Part shown: positions 1-8,244 of the stretch, in pieces
How positions within the stretch are numbered: the stretch's first letter is position 1
Layout of the letters: each line of letters begins with the position of its first letter
Origin: Caballeronia concitans
GTDB lineage: Bacteria; Pseudomonadota; Gammaproteobacteria; Burkholderiales; Burkholderiaceae
Length of the DNA stretch: 64,000 nucleotides
Direction: 5' to 3'
NCBI RefSeq assembly: GCF_001544615.1
Contig: NZ_FCNV02000002.1
Location: 248,001 to 312,000, forward strand
Made by a program: the position numbers and the translations under genes
Notes under the pieces: model-generated
Told to the model about the DNA's origin: nothing
The model's input: only the letters and a program-made list of their open reading frames with translations
Database searches by the model: none

Positions 1-1
1 G

Positions 2-859
2 GACGACGGCGTGGTCGCGGTCATCGGCCATTACAACTCGGGCACCAGCATTCCGGCCGCGCCGATCTACGCGAAGGCGGGCATCCCCGAAGTCGCGATG
101 GCAACCGCGCCTTCCTACACGCGCCTCGGTTTGCCGACGACGTTCCGCCTGCTGACATCGGACACGCAATTGGGCAGCGTGCTCGGCGAGTATGTCGCGA
201 AGGGTCTCAAGTTCAAGCGGCTCGCCATCGTCGATGACCGCACCGCGTACGGACAAGGCGTCGCCGAAGAGTTCGCGAAGGCGGCGAAGGCGGCGGGCGC
301 GACCATCGTCGATCAGGAATACACGACGGACAAGGCGGTCGATTTCCGCGCGATTCTCACGAAGATCAAGTCCGCCGATGTGGATGCGGTCTTCTACGGC
401 GGCGCCGATACGCAAGCCGCCCCGATGCTCAAGCAAATGCGCTCGCTGGCGATCAAGGCGGTGCTGATCGGCCCGGACATGCTGCAGTCCGAGAATCTGA
501 TCAAGATCGCGGGCGGAGCGGCTGAAGGCACGCTGGCGGCATCGGAGGGAAGTCCGCTTGCGCAGATGCCGGGCGGCAGCGCGTTCGCCGAGCACTACAA
601 GGCGCACTTCAGCAAGCCAGTGGAACTGTACGCGCCTTATGCATACGACGGCACCATGGCCGTGTTCAACGCGATGAAGAAAGCGGATTCCACCGATCCG
701 CGCGTGTTCCTCACGGCGCTCAAGAGCACGAACATGAAGGGCGTGACCACGAGCGAGCTGTCGTACGACAATTACGGCGACCTGAAATACGGCGGGGTGA
801 CGGTGTACAAGGTCGCGAACGGGAAGTGGGTGCCGTTGCAGACCGTGGGCACGAAGTAA
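2..859 (+). CDS. Branched-chain amino-acid-type ABC transporter substrate-binding protein (5' truncated)
   Basis: The frame is open from base 2, so the N-terminus and signal peptide lie outside the window; about 285 C-terminal residues remain. The sequence has the periplasmic type I (LivK/leucine-isoleucine-valine) binding fold: an early VIGHYNSGTSIPAAPIY stretch, a hinge around KRLAIVDDRTAYGQGVAEEF, then a second lobe with DAVFYGGADTQAAPMLKQM and a YAPYAYDGTMAV segment. Such proteins capture amino acids or small aromatic or aliphatic acids for Liv-type importers. The permease and ATPase genes, if present, must lie upstream. The gene converges on the lyase gene ending at 890. Family assignment is secure; substrate is unknown. 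Confidence 0.85.
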   Translation, partial: DDGVVAVIGHYNSGTSIPAAPIYAKAGIPEVAMATAPSYTRLGLPTTFRLLTSDTQLGSVLGEYVAKGLKFKRLAIVDDRTAYGQGVAEEFAKAAKAAGATIVDQEYTTDKAVDFRAILTKIKSADVDAVFYGGADTQAAPMLKQMRSLAIKAVLIGPDMLQSENLIKIAGGAAEGTLAASEGSPLAQMPGGSAFAEHYKAHFSKPVELYAPYAYDGTMAVFNAMKKADSTDPRVFLTALKSTNMKGVTTSELSYDNYGDLKYGGVTVYKVANGKWVPLQTVGTK

Positions 860-889
860 GCGGCACGGGGTGGCCGCGCGCTTTGGCAG

Positions 890-1777
890 CTACCCCTGCT
901 TCGCCTGAACGCCGGCAAATCGCTTCTCGACATCGACCGCTTGATCCAGCCCGACGAAGCGGTTGTATTCCTCGAAAGGCGTCAGCCTGTCGGCGATGGC
1001 ATCGGTCGAGCCTTCGCGCATGAACACGGTCATCATGTCCTTCACGGCCTTGTGCATCGCAAGCATCGGCTCGATGGGACTCAACGTGTACGCAAAGCCC
1101 ATTTCATAGGCCTCTTTCATCGACACGTACGGGCTTTTTCCGGTGCGCGCCTGATTGAAGAGAATCGGCTTGCCGAGCGGCTTCAGACGCCGCGTCAGTT
1201 CGCGCATACGCTCGATGCTTTCGGGCGCATCGGCATAGAGACCGTCCGCGCCCGCCTCCGCATACGCTTCGAGCCGCGCGATGGCATCGTCGATGCCCGT
1301 CACCGCAATCGCATCGGTGCGCGCGACGATAAAGAAATCCGGATCGCGGCGCGCATCGATCATCGCGCGCAGCTTCAACACCATCTCTTCCTTCGAGACG
1401 AGCTGTTTACCCGCGTAATGGCCGCACTTCTTCGGCAACGCCTGATCCTCGAGATGCAGCACGGATGCGCCCGCCTCTTCCCAAAGACGCATCGTGCGCT
1501 GCACATCGAGGATGCCGCCGTAGCCCGTATCGGCGTCGGCGAAAACCGGCACCGACGTCACGCGGCAGATGCGGCGGATATGCTCGAACATCTCCGTCTG
1601 CGAGAGCACGCCGACGTCCGGCTGTCCCGCGACGACGCCCGATGCGACGAAGCCCGACACATAGATGGCCTTCGCGCCGGCCTGCTCGGCGAGCATCGCG
1701 GTGATGGCGTCATGCGCACCCATGCAGACGAACGGCCCTTCGTTGAACAACTCGCGAAAGCGTGCGGAACGGGTCAA
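890..1777 (-). CDS. Isocitrate lyase/PEP mutase family C-C lyase (2,3-dimethylmalate lyase-like)
   Basis: A 295-residue TIM-barrel enzyme of the ICL/PEP-mutase superfamily. It carries the metal-binding DADTGYG (about residues 81-87) and the catalytic loop KKCGH (116-120, Cys118). Family members cleave 2-hydroxy-dicarboxylates such as methylisocitrate or 2,3-dimethylmalate into pyruvate or glyoxylate plus a second acid; some are oxaloacetate decarboxylases. The open frame extends upstream into leuD, but a TTG at 1777 preceded by GGAG at a 7-base distance is the best start, leaving a 16-base gap to the LeuD-like gene. It is the last gene of the seven-gene operon starting at 7211. Next to an aconitase-type hydratase, a dimethylmalate- or alkylmalate-lyase role is favoured over methylisocitrate lyase; this is inference. 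Confidence 0.85.
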   Translation of the reverse strand: MTRSARFRELFNEGPFVCMGAHDAITAMLAEQAGAKAIYVSGFVASGVVAGQPDVGVLSQTEMFEHIRRICRVTSVPVFADADTGYGGILDVQRTMRLWEEAGASVLHLEDQALPKKCGHYAGKQLVSKEEMVLKLRAMIDARRDPDFFIVARTDAIAVTGIDDAIARLEAYAEAGADGLYADAPESIERMRELTRRLKPLGKPILFNQARTGKSPYVSMKEAYEMGFAYTLSPIEPMLAMHKAVKDMMTVFMREGSTDAIADRLTPFEEYNRFVGLDQAVDVEKRFAGVQAKQG

Positions 1778-1793
1778 GATGAGTCTCCGGATA

Positions 1794-2411
1794 TCAGTCA
1801 AGGTAAGCCCAGCCGCGCGCCTTTCGATCGCTCGCGCGAAACTGCGCGATGCGCTCGCTGAGCCTGCGTGTCTGGTCGATCTCGTCGAGTCCTTCGAGCA
1901 GCGCCTCGCGCGGCGCTTCGTCGAAGTCGAAGGGAATCGCATCGAGTCCCGGCACGCGGATTTCGAGCGCGCGCAGATCGACTTCGATGCTCGCGCCATC
2001 GCGCGATATGTCCGCGATTCGCTGAATAGCCGATGCATCCAGCCGCACGGGCAGCAAGCCGTTCTGCAGACAGTTGTTGTAGAAGATATCGCCGAACGAC
2101 GGCGCGATCACGCAGCGTATGCCCGCTTCCTCCAGCGCCCAAACGGCCATTTCGCGCGAACTGCCGCAGCCGAAGTTCTTGCCGCCGAGAACGATGCACG
2201 CATGACGAAACGCTGGCCGGTTCAACACGAAGTCTTCACGCTCGCCGCTCGACGGACCATCGCCGCGATAACGCAGCGTCTCCAGCAGATAAGGCCCGAG
2301 CTGCCCGCGCACGAGTTGCGAAATGCGTTCGATGCGGATGATCAGATCGGTATCGATGTTATCGCGCAGCAGCGGCGCGGCCGGTCCCGTTATCGTCGTG
2401 ACGGCTTTCAT
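1794..2411 (-). CDS. leuD: 3-isopropylmalate dehydratase-type small subunit (aconitase family, swivel domain)
   Basis: A 205-residue swivelling-domain subunit of an aconitase-family hydro-lyase. The substrate-binding CGSSREMAVWAL motif and the following VIAPSFGDIFYNNCLQNGLLP are typical of LeuD and of dimethylmaleate hydratase small subunits. The ATG overlaps the stop of the large subunit (ATGA), so the two are translationally coupled. It works with the 468-residue large subunit to move a hydroxyl by dehydration and rehydration of an alkylmalate. The ABC importer and lyase neighbours, and the absence of leuA, argue against leucine biosynthesis and for catabolism of a methylated maleate or malate. 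The symbol refers to the family; dmdB would fit equally well. Confidence 0.85.
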   Translation of the reverse strand: MKAVTTITGPAAPLLRDNIDTDLIIRIERISQLVRGQLGPYLLETLRYRGDGPSSGEREDFVLNRPAFRHACIVLGGKNFGCGSSREMAVWALEEAGIRCVIAPSFGDIFYNNCLQNGLLPVRLDASAIQRIADISRDGASIEVDLRALEIRVPGLDAIPFDFDEAPREALLEGLDEIDQTRRLSERIAQFRASDRKARGWAYLD

Positions 2412-3814
2412 TGCGATGCCCCCGCTTGCGGCGCGGCGATATGCCCGGCGAGCGCGCTTGCCGCCGCGACCGCGGGACTCGCGAGATGCGTGCGCGCGCC
2501 CGGCCCTTGTCTGCCGATGAAATTGCGATTCGACGTCGATACGCAACGCTCGCCGCGCCCGACGATATCGCCGTTCGCGCCGACGCACATCGAGCAGCCC
2601 GGCTCGCGCCACTCGAAGCCCGCCGCGCGAAAGATCGCGTCGAGCCCTTCTGCCTGCGCCTGACGCGCGACCGTGAGCGAGCCGGGCACGACCCACGCCT
2701 TCACGTTGCGCGCGACATGCCTGCCATCGACGATGCTCGCCGCCACGCGCAAGTCCTCGATCCGGCTATTCGTGCACGAGCCGATGAACACGCGATCCAC
2801 GGCAAGCTCATCGAGGCGTTGTCCCGCGCGCACGCCCATGTAGTCGATCGCGTTCTGCGCGGCCTCGCGACGCGATTCGTCCGCGAGCGCGGCGGGGTCG
2901 GGGATCGTCTCGTCGAGTGCGATGACGTGTTCCGGGCTCGTGCCCCAGGTGACCTGCACGCGGATCTCGGAAGCATCGATCACGACTTCGCGATCGAAGT
3001 GCGCGCCGTCGTCCGTGGCGAGCGCTTGCCAGCCGTCGAGCGCGGCATCGAATGCGGCGCCTTGCGGTGCGTACTGCTTGCCACGCAGATAAGCGAACGT
3101 GGTCTCGTCCGGCGCGACGAGCCCGAACTTCGCGCCGAGTTCGATGCTCAGGTTGCACAGCGTCAGGCGCGCTTCCATCGACAAGGCTTCGACCGCTTCG
3201 CCCGCATATTCCACCGCGTACCCCGTCCCGCCCGCCGCGCCGATCTTGCCGATCACATAGAGGATCATGTCCTTCGCGCTGACGCCTTCGCGCACCCGGC
3301 CATCGAACAGCACGCGCATCGTCTTCGGCCGCTTCTGCCGGATGGTCTGCGTCGCGAGCACATGCACCACTTCCGTCGAGCCGATGCCGAACGCCAGTGC
3401 GCCCATCGCGCCGTGCGTGCAGGTATGGCTATCCGCGCAGACGATCGACGTGCCCGGCAGCGAGAGACCAAGCTCCGGCCCGATCACATGCACGATGCCT
3501 TGCCGTCCTTCATTGCCGATATCGAAGATCGGAATGGCGTGATGCGTCATCTGCGCGCGCATGGCTTCGACCATCTCGGTGCTCCACGCTGCGTCGCCTG
3601 CGCGACGGCCCGGCATCGTCGAGATGACATGATCGAGCGTGGCGAACGTGAGCGACGGACTGTCCACGTTCAGGCCGCGCCGCTCCAGCACGCGCATCGC
3701 TTCCACGCCCGTGAGTTCGTGCATCAGATGGCGGTCCACCTGCAACAGGTCGATGCCGCCCGCGAGGTGCGCGATCGTGTGACTGTCCCACAGCTTGTCG
3801 AAGAGCGTTTTCAT
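2408..3814 (-). CDS. leuC: 3-isopropylmalate dehydratase-type large subunit (4Fe-4S aconitase family)
   Basis: A 468-residue iron-sulfur hydro-lyase, the normal LeuC length. Cluster ligands lie in FIGSCTNSRIED (Cys about 347) and PGCSMC (Cys about 407 and 410). The DSHTCTHGAMGALAFGIGST active-site block is intact. It pairs with the overlapping small subunit. The start at 3814 lies 2 bases after the permease stop, so it is co-transcribed with an NMT1-type ABC importer. A second LeuC paralogue occurs at 56048-57478 in this window, also beside an ABC importer. Known relatives include isopropylmalate isomerase, dimethylmaleate hydratase and citraconate/maleate hydratases; the lyase downstream suggests the second group. 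The exact substrate is unknown. Confidence 0.88.
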   Translation of the reverse strand: MKTLFDKLWDSHTIAHLAGGIDLLQVDRHLMHELTGVEAMRVLERRGLNVDSPSLTFATLDHVISTMPGRRAGDAAWSTEMVEAMRAQMTHHAIPIFDIGNEGRQGIVHVIGPELGLSLPGTSIVCADSHTCTHGAMGALAFGIGSTEVVHVLATQTIRQKRPKTMRVLFDGRVREGVSAKDMILYVIGKIGAAGGTGYAVEYAGEAVEALSMEARLTLCNLSIELGAKFGLVAPDETTFAYLRGKQYAPQGAAFDAALDGWQALATDDGAHFDREVVIDASEIRVQVTWGTSPEHVIALDETIPDPAALADESRREAAQNAIDYMGVRAGQRLDELAVDRVFIGSCTNSRIEDLRVAASIVDGRHVARNVKAWVVPGSLTVARQAQAEGLDAIFRAAGFEWREPGCSMCVGANGDIVGRGERCVSTSNRNFIGRQGPGARTHLASPAVAAASALAGHIAAPQAGASQ

Positions 3815-3816
3815 GT

Positions 3817-4593
3817 TCAGTCGGTATGCGTGAGACGACGCTGCCATGCGAGGAACAGCAGATTGACGAGCGTCGCGAAGACGAACAGCATCAGCGCGAG
3901 CGCCATGATGGTGCTGGTTTCGTTGCGGTTCATCGCCATCATCAGCAATCGTCCGATGCCGCTTTGCGACGCGAACATCTCGCCGATCAGCGTGCCGAGC
4001 AGCGTCAGCGAAAAGCCGATGCGCAGGCCCGCGACCACTTCCGGCACGCACGCGGGCAACAGTACGTGACGCGCGAACTCCGTCGGATTCATGCGATACG
4101 TCCGCGCCGCGCGTGCATAGATAGGCGGCATGTTGCGGACCGCGTTCATCGTGAAGAGCGTGATCGGCACGATGCCGTGCATCACGCCGAACACGATCTT
4201 CGCCCACAAACCCAGCCCGCAGGCGAGCAGCACGACGGGATAGAGCGTGACCTTCGGGATCGAATAGAAGCCCATCATCAACGGCTCCATGACGTCGCCC
4301 GCCATGCGCCGCGCGCCGAGCAGAAGGCCGAGGCATACGCCCGCCACCGCCGATATCGCGAATGCCGATACGAATGCCAGCGAGGTCACGTAGAGGCTCG
4401 CGGGAAAGTCCGCATCGCTCACGATGTGTATCGCGCGCTGCACGGTATGCGCGGGCGTGGTCAGCACATCGGGGCCGAGCAGTTCGCTCGCGCCCTGCCA
4501 TAGCGCAACGAGCACGACGACGAGAACGAGCGAGTCCATCCATCGCCGCGCATGTCGCGGCTTCGTCGCATGCGTGACGACGACGGTGCTCAT
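3817..4593 (-). CDS. ABC transporter permease, SsuC/TauC type
   Basis: A 258-residue inner-membrane permease with about six hydrophobic segments, the first at residues 20-40. The BPD-type cytoplasmic loop appears as ARAARTYRMNPTEFARHVLLP, where it contacts the ATPase. The family carries nitrate, sulfonate, taurine, thiamine precursors and aromatic acids. Its start overlaps the stop of the preceding permease (ATGA), and its stop is 2 bases from the LeuC-like start. Having two different permeases in the operon implies a heterodimeric channel. The substrate is probably the organic acid processed by the downstream hydratase and lyase (inference). Confidence 0.87.
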   Translation of the reverse strand: MSTVVVTHATKPRHARRWMDSLVLVVVLVALWQGASELLGPDVLTTPAHTVQRAIHIVSDADFPASLYVTSLAFVSAFAISAVAGVCLGLLLGARRMAGDVMEPLMMGFYSIPKVTLYPVVLLACGLGLWAKIVFGVMHGIVPITLFTMNAVRNMPPIYARAARTYRMNPTEFARHVLLPACVPEVVAGLRIGFSLTLLGTLIGEMFASQSGIGRLLMMAMNRNETSTIMALALMLFVFATLVNLLFLAWQRRLTHTD

Positions 4594-5348
4594 GCCGCCT
4601 CCCTTCTGATGCGCCGGTACAGGCGCCGTTCCGCCTGCCGCAGCACGCCGTTGATCGTGGTGACGAAGACGAGCATCAGGACCATGAGGCCGTACATCGT
4701 CGGATTGTCGAATGCGTTGTAGGCGAACGCGATCTGATAGCCGAAGCCCGAGCCGGACAACACGAACTCGCCCGCGACGACCGCGATGAACGCATACACC
4801 ACGGTGAGCTTGATGCCCGTGAAGACGAACGGCAGGCTCGCGGGCAGCGTGATGAGCCGTATTTCATCGAACGTGCTGAGACGGCACACGCGCGCGGTGC
4901 GCAACAGCACGCGCGGCACGCGTTCGAGGCCGTTGAGCGTGTTCACCGCCATCGCGACGACCGCGAACAGAAAGCCGATGCCGACGAGCGGCCAGCGATT
5001 CAGCCCGAAGATCACGATGAGAATCGGATACAGCACGAACACCGGCACCGCGTAATACGACAGCAGCAGCGGATCGAGCACGCGGCGCAGTCGCGGCAGC
5101 CTGAAGAGCAGCACGCCGCCGATAAAGCCGACCACCACGGCCAGCGCCACCGCAAGCAGGGCGCTGCTGAGCGTCTGCACGATATCGACCGTGTATTGCC
5201 CCGACGTGAGAATGTCCCACGCGCTCACCGCCATGCGCGAAGGCGGTATGAACGATACAGGGTTGATCCACGCGAGCCGCGCCGCTATTTCCAGCAGCGC
5301 GACCGCCGCGACGACGAGCCCGATGCGCCACCACGCGGCGCGGTTCAC
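4590..5348 (-). CDS. ABC transporter permease, SsuC/TauC type (second subunit)
   Basis: A 252-residue inner-membrane permease of the same family as the downstream gene, with a loop of the form RTARVCRLSTFDEIRLITLP. The frame continues upstream into the ATPase gene, but a GTG at 5348 overlaps the ATPase stop as GTGA, matching the overlapping architecture of this operon. Hydrophobic segments begin right after residue 7. It is expected to pair with the 258-residue permease and the SsuB-like ATPase. No membrane-segment prediction was run; the count is by eye. Confidence 0.85.
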   Translation of the reverse strand: MNRAAWWRIGLVVAAVALLEIAARLAWINPVSFIPPSRMAVSAWDILTSGQYTVDIVQTLSSALLAVALAVVVGFIGGVLLFRLPRLRRVLDPLLLSYYAVPVFVLYPILIVIFGLNRWPLVGIGFLFAVVAMAVNTLNGLERVPRVLLRTARVCRLSTFDEIRLITLPASLPFVFTGIKLTVVYAFIAVVAGEFVLSGSGFGYQIAFAYNAFDNPTMYGLMVLMLVFVTTINGVLRQAERRLYRRIRREAA

Positions 5349-6205
5349 GGCCTGCTCCCGAGCGCTTTCATCGCTTCCTCGCGCAACAGGCCCCACACTT
5401 GCGCGGTCAGTTCGCCGAAGCGCGGATCGAGCGCGATCTTGCTGTCGCGCAGTCGCGACCAGCCGGTGTCGATCGTCGCGATGAAGCGGCCCGGACACGC
5501 CGACATCACACCGATGCGATCCGACAGCAGCACCGCTTCATCGATCGAATGCGTGATGAGCAGCACGGTCGCGCCCGTATCACGCCAGAGCTTGAGCGTC
5601 TCGTCGCCCATTAGGAGACGCGTTTGCTGATCGAGTGCGCCGAACGGTTCGTCGAGCAGCATGAGACGCGGACGCACGACCATCGCGCGTGCGATGCAAA
5701 CACGCTGACGCATGCCGCCGGAAAGCTGCGCGGGATAAGCACGCGAGAAAGACTTCAAACCCATGAACGACAACGCATGATCCACGCGCTCCCGCACTTC
5801 GTTTTCAGGCACGCCCGCGCGCCGTGCCGCGAACGCGGCGTTGTCGAACACATTGAGCCACGGAAAGCTCGCGTCTTCCTGAAACACCACCGCCACGCCG
5901 TCCGGCACCTCGCGTCCCACGAGTTTCCCTTCGAACTCGACCGTGCCGCCGCTCGCGGGATTGAGGCCCGCGAGCACGTCTAGCAAGGTGGATTTGCCGC
6001 ATCCGGACGGGCCGACGACCGAAAAGAATTCGCCCGCGCGCAGCTCGAGACTCACGGGTCCGAGCGCGTGAAACGGAGGCTTGGTCGATGTGCCCGGGTA
6101 GATGCGCGTGACATCGGTCAGGCGCGCCTGGACGCGTTCGGCGTCGTCCGCCGTGGTATCGCGAGACACGACCGATATCTTGGTGCGACGTGGCAGCACG
6201 CTCAT
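5345..6205 (-). CDS. ABC transporter ATP-binding protein, SsuB/TauB type
   Basis: A 286-residue ATPase with Walker A GPSGCGKST, signature LSGGMRQR, Walker B RLMLLDEP and the switch His in LLITHSIDEA. The start at 6205 is preceded by GAGGG at a suitable distance; an in-frame ATG further upstream would overlap the binding-protein gene. It energises uptake through the two overlapping permeases. The binding-protein gene ends 7 bases upstream. The family imports sulfonates, nitrate-like anions, thiamine precursors or aromatic acids; sequence alone does not give the substrate. Confidence 0.9.
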   Translation of the reverse strand: MSVLPRRTKISVVSRDTTADDAERVQARLTDVTRIYPGTSTKPPFHALGPVSLELRAGEFFSVVGPSGCGKSTLLDVLAGLNPASGGTVEFEGKLVGREVPDGVAVVFQEDASFPWLNVFDNAAFAARRAGVPENEVRERVDHALSFMGLKSFSRAYPAQLSGGMRQRVCIARAMVVRPRLMLLDEPFGALDQQTRLLMGDETLKLWRDTGATVLLITHSIDEAVLLSDRIGVMSACPGRFIATIDTGWSRLRDSKIALDPRFGELTAQVWGLLREEAMKALGSRP

Positions 6206-6212
6206 TGCGCCC

Positions 6213-7211
6213 TCACTTCTTCGTTTGCAGATCGGCGGGCAGAAGCGATTCGTCGACGATCTTCGACCAGTCGAACGGACCATCGGGAATCGCCTTCACA
6301 AGTATCAATCCCTTCAGCACTTCGTCCATGCTCTTGCGGTCGAAGCTGCCTTCGCTCCAGTACTTCGGATCGGAATCGAGCACGTTGTTCAGCGCCGATG
6401 TGGCCACGGCCGGATCCATCTTGTACTGCTTCGCGAGGATCTGCGCGGACTCGTCGCGATGCGCGGCCATGTACTGCACGGCCTTGCGGCGCGCCTTGAT
6501 AATGCCCTTGATGACATCGGGATGAGCCTTCAGATAATCGGTGCGCACGATGCCGACCGTTTGCGTTTCATTGGGCACGATATCCATCGAGCGGAACGCA
6601 ATGCGCAACTGATCCTTCTTCGCGCTGTACGAAGGCTCGGTCATGTAGGCCACATCGACCGCGCCCTGCTGCAACGAAGTCAGCATGCCGCTCGAACTGC
6701 CGACCGGTTTGCGCTGCACTTGTCCCGTCAATCCCGCACGGTCGAGGCCGATGGTGGAGATGGTATCGGTCGTCGACTTCGGGCTGCTATAGCCCATTGT
6801 CTTGCCTTTCATCTGCTGGATGCTGTTGATCGTGCCTTTCTTCAGTTCTACCCAGTAGACATCGGCCAGGCTTTGCACGCCGCCATGCACGATGGTCAGA
6901 TCGACGCCCTGCTTCACCGCAGAGATCGCCGCAGGCAAGGCCACTTCGCCATAAGGAATCTCGGACGCCATCGCGTTTCGCACGGTCGTGCCGCCGCCTT
7001 CCGACGTGATGAAGCCCGTCACGTCGACGCCCTCTTCCTTGAAGAAGCCCTTCTCCATCGCGACGGCGAACGGCACGCCATACATGCCGTCGCCCCAGTG
7101 CGTGACGGTGAGCGGCGCGGCGAGCGCGGCGGTGCTGCATAGGGACGCAGCAGTGAAGGACAACAAACAGACACTGCGAGCGGCACGAACGATCTTTCCA
7201 AGCGCAAACAT
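6213..7211 (-). CDS. ABC transporter substrate-binding protein, NMT1/SsuA-like, first gene of the operon
   Basis: A 332-residue periplasmic binding protein. A Sec signal peptide covers about residues 1-30 and ends at AALAAP. The mature part shows the NMT1/THI5-like pattern: early THWGDGMYGVPFAVAMEKGF, then FFKEEGVDV and a GKTMGYSSPKSTTD lobe hinge. The start at 7211 is chosen because GGAG lies 8 bases upstream and the signal peptide begins there; longer in-frame starts would precede it. It heads the operon importer - LeuC - LeuD - lyase. The upstream gap holds a GntR-type palindrome and a 9-bp stem-loop, so expression is probably controlled by the adjacent GntR regulator. Confidence 0.87.
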   Translation of the reverse strand: MFALGKIVRAARSVCLLSFTAASLCSTAALAAPLTVTHWGDGMYGVPFAVAMEKGFFKEEGVDVTGFITSEGGGTTVRNAMASEIPYGEVALPAAISAVKQGVDLTIVHGGVQSLADVYWVELKKGTINSIQQMKGKTMGYSSPKSTTDTISTIGLDRAGLTGQVQRKPVGSSSGMLTSLQQGAVDVAYMTEPSYSAKKDQLRIAFRSMDIVPNETQTVGIVRTDYLKAHPDVIKGIIKARRKAVQYMAAHRDESAQILAKQYKMDPAVATSALNNVLDSDPKYWSEGSFDRKSMDEVLKGLILVKAIPDGPFDWSKIVDESLLPADLQTKK

Positions 7212-7330
7212 GTAGGCGTCTCCATCCATGATCGGCGGTCTTGCACGCTGTCGCAATGCGGCCGCACTGTGGTTTTCGAACCTGCTCTGGACGTTGCTCT
7301 TCTGCGTGAGCGTTGCGCATGACGGCATCG

Positions 7331-7361
7331 CTCGCACGGCTGTATCGTTTAACCGTGCGAG
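7331..7361 (-). other. Perfect 9-bp inverted repeat in the leader of the ABC-LeuCD-lyase operon
   Basis: CTCGCACGG (7331-7339) and CCGTGCGAG (7353-7361) are exact reverse complements around a 13-base loop. The element lies between the operator at 7362-7377 and the first gene (start 7211), so it would sit near the 5' end of the mRNA. No T-run follows in the minus direction, so it is not a standard terminator. It could be a second protein-binding site or a stabilising 5' hairpin. Confidence 0.5.
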
Positions 7362-7377
7362 TTAATGTATGCATTAA
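7362..7377 (-). promoter_or_regulatory. Putative GntR/FCD operator overlapping the operon promoter
   Basis: TTAATGTATGCATTAA is a 16-base near-palindrome with 14 of 16 positions symmetric. Read on the minus strand it contains TGCATACATT, so a -10-like TACATT falls inside the site. A -35-like TGGACT lies 17 bases upstream. It stands between the GntR gene and the operon it probably controls. The same GCATACA core recurs near the other two GntR genes at 10066, 13943 and 14006. Confidence 0.6.
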
Positions 7378-7442
7378 ATCGGCGAAAGTCCATCTTCATG
7401 GAGGGCGTACTTACCCTTCCCAAACCTGGCCCGACTCTTGTT

Positions 7443-8195
7443 TCAGGCGCGCTCTATGCCGTATTGCTGCAGCACCGCAGTCTGGTCCCGCCATCCGCGT
7501 TCGCGGTGCGCGCGATACAGATCAGCCGCTTTTGCCGCATCGCCGTCACGCAGTGCGTCGATGATCGCGTAGTGCTCCTGTATCGACTTCAACGGCTGCG
7601 GATGCGCCTTGACCATCTGCGTGAAGCGCCGCACGCGCTGCACCTGATCGCGGCAGTTCATGACGATGCCGCGCAGCCGCGCATTGCCGCTCAATGCAAC
7701 GAGCGTCTCGTGAAAGACTTCGTCGGCGGCGGCCCAGGCGAGCATGTCGCCGCGTTCGAACGCATCGGACATGGTTTCGCATGCGTGAACGAGCGGCGAA
7801 AGATCCACGTCGGCCTTCGACGCAACGAGTCCCGCCGCCGTCGATTCGAGGCTGAGCAGCACTTGATAGATGTGCCGGATATCGGAGATGGAAGTGGGCA
7901 CGATGCGAATGCCATGACGCGGCACGATCTGCACGAGGCCTTCGCCTTGCAGACGCAGCGCAGCTTCGCGAATGGGCGTGCGGCTGAAACCGAGCATGAG
8001 TCCCAGCTCCTGTTCGAGCAGATAGGAGCCTGGCGTCAGTTCGCTTTCGATGATCCGGCGGCGCAGCTCGCGATAGGCAAGCTCGGTCGTATTGCGTCGC
8101 GCGGGGCGCGCGCTATCGACAGGATGATCGTTCGATATCACCTCGACGCGGCGTTTCGATGTCTCTGGCGTGACGTTATTGCGTGACGCGGCCAT
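7443..8195 (-). CDS. GntR family transcriptional regulator, FadR/FCD subfamily
   Basis: A 250-residue regulator. The N-terminal winged helix spans about residues 35-105, with recognition region LGFSRTPIREAALRLQGEG. The C-terminal FCD domain has the metal or acid ligand pattern with FHETLVALSGN. The start at 8195 has GGGAG upstream; the frame is open further but lacks a better ribosome site. FCD regulators sense small carboxylic acids and usually repress adjacent catabolic operons. It lies just upstream of, and in the same direction as, the importer-LeuCD-lyase operon, whose promoter carries the palindrome at 7362-7377. That regulatory link is inference from position. Confidence 0.88.
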   Translation of the reverse strand: MAASRNNVTPETSKRRVEVISNDHPVDSARPARRNTTELAYRELRRRIIESELTPGSYLLEQELGLMLGFSRTPIREAALRLQGEGLVQIVPRHGIRIVPTSISDIRHIYQVLLSLESTAAGLVASKADVDLSPLVHACETMSDAFERGDMLAWAAADEVFHETLVALSGNARLRGIVMNCRDQVQRVRRFTQMVKAHPQPLKSIQEHYAIIDALRDGDAAKAADLYRAHRERGWRDQTAVLQQYGIERA

Positions 8196-8244
8196 GCTCG
8201 CACTCCCGATCGAATCATCACTGTGCGCCGATGGTAGCACCGCA

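Noticed and set aside
1778-2038. N-terminal extension of the region-1 lyase
   Set aside because: The frame stays open upstream, but it lies inside the LeuD-like gene and encodes an Arg/Ser-rich stretch; the TTG at 1777 with GGAG gives a protein that aligns with the family's N-terminus.
1794-3814. LeuC/LeuD in region 1 as leucine biosynthesis genes
   Set aside because: No leuA or leuB adjoins them, they are translationally coupled to an ABC importer and a C-C lyase, and a second, more canonical LeuCDB set is present in the window. A catabolic role fits better, although activity cannot be read from sequence.
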